A DNA stretch of 8,878 bases. It comes from an uncultured Bacteroidota bacterium (GTDB lineage Bacteria > Bacteroidota > Bacteroidia > Flavobacteriales > Flavobacteriaceae). The stretch lies in the NCBI GenBank assembly GCA_902609035.1, contig CACLQG010000041.1:1-8878 (forward strand), given 5' to 3'. Shown here one piece after another: positions 7,077 through 8,878 of this stretch. The position numbers and the translations under genes are program-made. The notes below the pieces were generated by a model. It was not told where the DNA came from, searched no databases, and saw only the letters and a program-made list of their open reading frames with translations. Position 1 is the stretch's first letter, and every line of letters begins with the position of its first letter.

Positions 7077-7117
7077 TCTAAATTTTTTAGATCATTGTCC
7101 ATGGACTGCCCTAGGGC
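7077..7117. repeat. Cluster of three adjacent perfect palindromes
   Basis: TCTAAA-TTT-TTTAGA (7077-7091), GTCCATGGAC (7097-7106) and GCCCTAGGGC (7108-7117) lie side by side. The last two are separated by one base and are GC-rich islands in very AT-rich sequence. They sit about 70-110 bases upstream of the SPOR gene start. They could be operator-like or simple cruciform-forming sites; no hairpin-plus-T-tract arrangement fits a terminator. Confidence 0.5.
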
Positions 7118-7278
7118 CTATTGATTTTGTTTTTTATTGATGGATTGGGTAATTTCTTTGCCAAAAAAATTATGGAAATTTTGCAGTATCATGAGCCAAT
7201 TTTAAGGGAATTATTAGAATTTCATCAACATACAATGTATTTATACTATTTATAATAATAAATTGAACTTGAAAAAAA

Positions 7279-7401
7279 TTAGGATATGGTGTAGCTAGAA
7301 GAGGAAACCTTCTCAAAAACCAAATTATAATCCTCTTTCTCGATGATGCGTAATTTTTCATAATACAATCCTTTCGTCCAGATGCCCTCTTTAGTGAAGG
7401 T
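7279..7401 (-). pseudogene. C-terminal fragment of an unidentified protein
   Basis: On the minus strand a 40-residue reading, TFTKEGIWTKGLYYEKLRII followed by EKEDYNLVFEKVSSSSYTIS, ends at TAA (7281-7279). Its composition (Glu/Lys-rich, regular strand-like pattern) is much more protein-like than the other frames here. It is preceded by an in-frame TAA at 7404-7402, and upstream of that the same frame stays open to about 7566 (HQLGQSFLKIKSLDHKRIMV) without recognisable similarity. I cannot name the family. Best read as the surviving tail of a lost gene; it could also be chance. Confidence 0.4.
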
Positions 7402-7468
7402 TTAAAAGGGGAAGATTAGTTTAGGATAGTGGAAACTTATAACCATTATGCGTTTATGATCTAGCGAC

Positions 7469-8113
7469 TTGATTTTTAAAAAACTCTGCCCTAGCTGGTG
7501 GCAGATTTGCAGGGAATCTATTCCATTATTATTTTTATTGCCACTTAGGACCGACATCTTCGCTCAAGATCGAGCGCTCAAGTCGAATTTAAATACTATT
7601 GCTAGTATGGAGCACGCGCTAAATCAAATTTGTCAACTTAAACGTATTGGATATGCAGATCCAGTAAAATAAAAAGTCGGCTTGGTCTCAGAATTTATCA
7701 ATGCAGAAATATTTGACCGAAAACACTTTCTGGTCCACAATTGACTATAATGTGATTGTCTCAAGCCCCAGTTATCAGTTAATTCAAATTAAAAGGGAAC
7801 AGTATTATCAATGTGAGTTTTACATATCATTACAATCGGGATTTATTTAATAACCCCCACGATTTGTTAAGTTCTTTTCACCAATGTTGTTATGCATTGA
7901 TTCAAATACAAAACGCAATTAATTTCTTGGGCGAAGGATTCTGGCAATAGCTAGGGCTGGACCCCTGAACCGATTAGTTAGTGCGTTCAAAAAAAGTTAT
8001 TTGTAAAACTTTCACCAGCGGAAAATCCTTTTTCGACTGTCTTAAAACAATACCCTATGAAAGGTTACGTAAAACCTATTACTGGGGAGTTTTTTGTGGA
8101 TCTAAAATCCTAG
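7469..8113 (+). pseudogene. Broken gene for an unidentified, possibly exported protein of about 210 residues
   Basis: Four coding-like pieces follow each other in order on one strand but in different frames. Frame 2 (7469-7669) has a hydrophobic stretch IPLLFLLPLRTDIFAQ, like a signal peptide ending in Ala-Gln, then ALNQICQLKRIGYADPVK. Frame 3 (7668-7847) reads MQKYLTENTFWSTIDYNVIV. Frame 1 (7783-7947) reads NVSFTYHYNRDLFNNPHDLL and then LIQIQNAINFLGEGFW. Frame 2 again (7955-8110, with a TAG at 7979) reads KLFVKLSPAENPFSTVLKQY and ends GEFFVDLKS with TAG 8111-8113. Joining them needs at least three frame changes and one or two stop repairs. Shift points fall near A-rich runs (about 7665-7675, 7788-7796), as expected for indel decay. 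The last bases overlap the trpS 3' end. I do not recognise the family. Dense damage argues against a live gene and against simple sequencing error. Confidence 0.45.
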
Positions 8114-8878
8114 CTTTCTCCGAACCCTAAGCAGTACATCATCGGCTATCTTGCTTGCTCTAACCGCGCCTTTAGCGAGAGTGACTTCAACCTCTTGTGG
8201 ATTTTCGCTGAAATAATTGAACTTCGCTCGTTCTACTTTAAATTTCTCCACGATCAATTCAAATAAGGCCTGCTTGGCATGACCATAGCCCATACCTCCT
8301 CCTAAATATTGTTTTTTCAAATTTTCTATTTGATCTGGGGTTCCCAGAAGCGAGAATATCTTAAAGATATTACAGCTTTCTGGGTATTTGCGCTCCTCTA
8401 TGGTTTTGCTATCGGTCTGAATACCCATTATCTGTTTGAGAAGGGCCTTTTCAGGGAGAAAAATATTAATAAAGTTGTTTTTGGATTTGGACATTTTGTT
8501 TCCGTCCGTTCCGATGATGGACTGTGTATTCTCTTGAATTTTTGCCTTTGGTAATAAAAAAGTTTCCCCCATCTGGTGGTTAAACCGTGCTGCCACATCT
8601 CGAGTCATTTCCAAGTGCTGTAATTGGTCTTTTCCTACAGGGACCACTTCAGCATCGTAGATCAAAATATCGGCAGCCATCAACATTGGATAGGTAAATA
8701 GACCGGCGTTGACATCTTCGAGCTGATTGGCCTTATCTTTAAAAGAATGGGCAAGGTTAAGGCGCTGGTAGGGATAAAAACAATTCAGGAACCATGCGAG
8801 TTCAGTCACTTGACTTACATCACTCTGGCGGTAAAAGACGGTTTTTTCTGTATCCAAACCACAGGCGAGCCATGCAGC
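8102..8878 (-). CDS. trpS: Tryptophanyl-tRNA synthetase (5' end cut by window)
   Basis: A class I aminoacyl-tRNA synthetase that charges tRNA-Trp with tryptophan. The frame is open to the right edge (AAWLACGLDTEKTVFYRQSD), giving 258 visible residues; roughly 60-65 N-terminal residues, including the HIGH-type motif, lie outside. Family landmarks are ELAWFLNCFYPYQRL, LAHSFKDKANQLEDVNAGLF, MAADILIYDAEVVPVGKDQL (tryptophan pocket region), and the ATP-binding GNKMSKSKN with KMSKS at visible residues 128-132. The C terminus RVRRKLGF ends at TAG (8104-8102), a usual ending for this family. A TTG near 8857 is internal, not the start. It is convergent with the decayed plus-strand gene, whose stop lies inside its last codons. 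No damage is seen. Confidence 0.96.
   Translation of the reverse strand, partial: AAWLACGLDTEKTVFYRQSDVSQVTELAWFLNCFYPYQRLNLAHSFKDKANQLEDVNAGLFTYPMLMAADILIYDAEVVPVGKDQLQHLEMTRDVAARFNHQMGETFLLPKAKIQENTQSIIGTDGNKMSKSKNNFINIFLPEKALLKQIMGIQTDSKTIEERKYPESCNIFKIFSLLGTPDQIENLKKQYLGGGMGYGHAKQALFELIVEKFKVERAKFNYFSENPQEVEVTLAKGAVRASKIADDVLLRVRRKLGF

Larger units (their letters stand above)
7025..8101. other. Gene-poor interval between the SPOR gene and trpS
   Basis: About 1.1 kb without an intact gene. From the left it holds the SPOR upstream region with three palindromes, then AT-rich sequence (about 7120-7278) in which I see only a weak plus-strand reading (GLGNFFAKKIMEIL, about 7115-7255, no identity). 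After that come a minus-strand C-terminal gene fragment (7279-7401) and a broken plus-strand gene running into the trpS 3' end. Stops are dense in all frames. No tRNA, rRNA, insertion sequence ends or CRISPR repeats are seen. It reads as a decaying region rather than a functional intergenic spacer. Confidence 0.7.

Noticed and set aside
7170..7361. A 63-codon minus-strand frame in the gene-poor interval
   Set aside because: It overlaps the more protein-like minus-strand reading at 7279-7401 in another frame, and its sequence is dominated by Ile, Asn and Phe from AT-rich DNA.
7701..7850. A 49-codon plus-strand ORF with an ATG as a small independent gene
   Set aside because: It has no ribosome site and no promoter, and it continues upstream without a stop to 7668. 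It fits better as one piece of the broken gene at 7469-8113.
8309..8554. An 81-codon plus-strand frame inside trpS
   Set aside because: Antisense to the KMSKS-containing coding region of trpS with no independent support.
1..8878. CRISPR arrays, tRNA or rRNA genes, insertion sequences, defence or mobile systems
   Set aside because: No regularly spaced repeats, cloverleaf-like sequence, transposase motifs or terminal repeats were seen on either strand.

Overview
The window looks like a chromosomal segment of a Bacteroidota bacterium, most likely a marine-type Flavobacteriaceae. The support is the gene content (AtpA, AtpG, Dut, a sugar nucleotidyltransferase, a DUF4292-type lipoprotein, an EnvC-like LytM protein, and an HU-CCDC81/SPOR protein), the protein sequences, and several good matches to the Bacteroidota -7 promoter motif TAnnTTTG. 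Genus-level placement is not possible from sequence reading alone.

Layout. Positions 1-2334 hold the end of an F1Fo ATP synthase operon: atpA, cut by the left edge, then atpG starting on the very next base after the atpA stop. The atpG frame is interrupted by one in-frame TAG at 1810-1812. The rest of the 287-codon gene is intact, which makes this the most notable anomaly in the window. Positions 2507-6012 hold a tight plus-strand group: dut (dUTPase with a degenerate fifth motif), a TTG-initiated sugar-phosphate nucleotidyltransferase, a DUF4292-type lipoprotein and an EnvC-like coiled-coil/LytM protein without zinc ligands. Gaps inside the last three are +2 and -1 nt. A minus-strand HU-CCDC81/SPOR membrane protein (6014-7009) converges on envC with a single base between the stop codons. 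The right edge (8102-8878, minus) is the C-terminal two thirds or more of tryptophanyl-tRNA synthetase.

Between the SPOR gene and trpS lies about 1.1 kb with no intact gene. It holds a cluster of three perfect palindromes, a coding-like C-terminal fragment on the minus strand (about 40 residues), and a plus-strand stretch that reads as a broken gene for a roughly 210-residue, possibly exported protein. This last piece is spread over three frames with several stops, and its end overlaps the trpS 3' end.

Functionally the left part is energy conservation. The middle part is nucleotide hygiene plus envelope and peptidoglycan work: the EnvC-like activator and the SPOR protein, which would bind denuded septal peptidoglycan, suggest a division or cell-wall remodelling neighbourhood. 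I found no RNA genes, no CRISPR array, no insertion sequence and no convincing new defence or mobile system.
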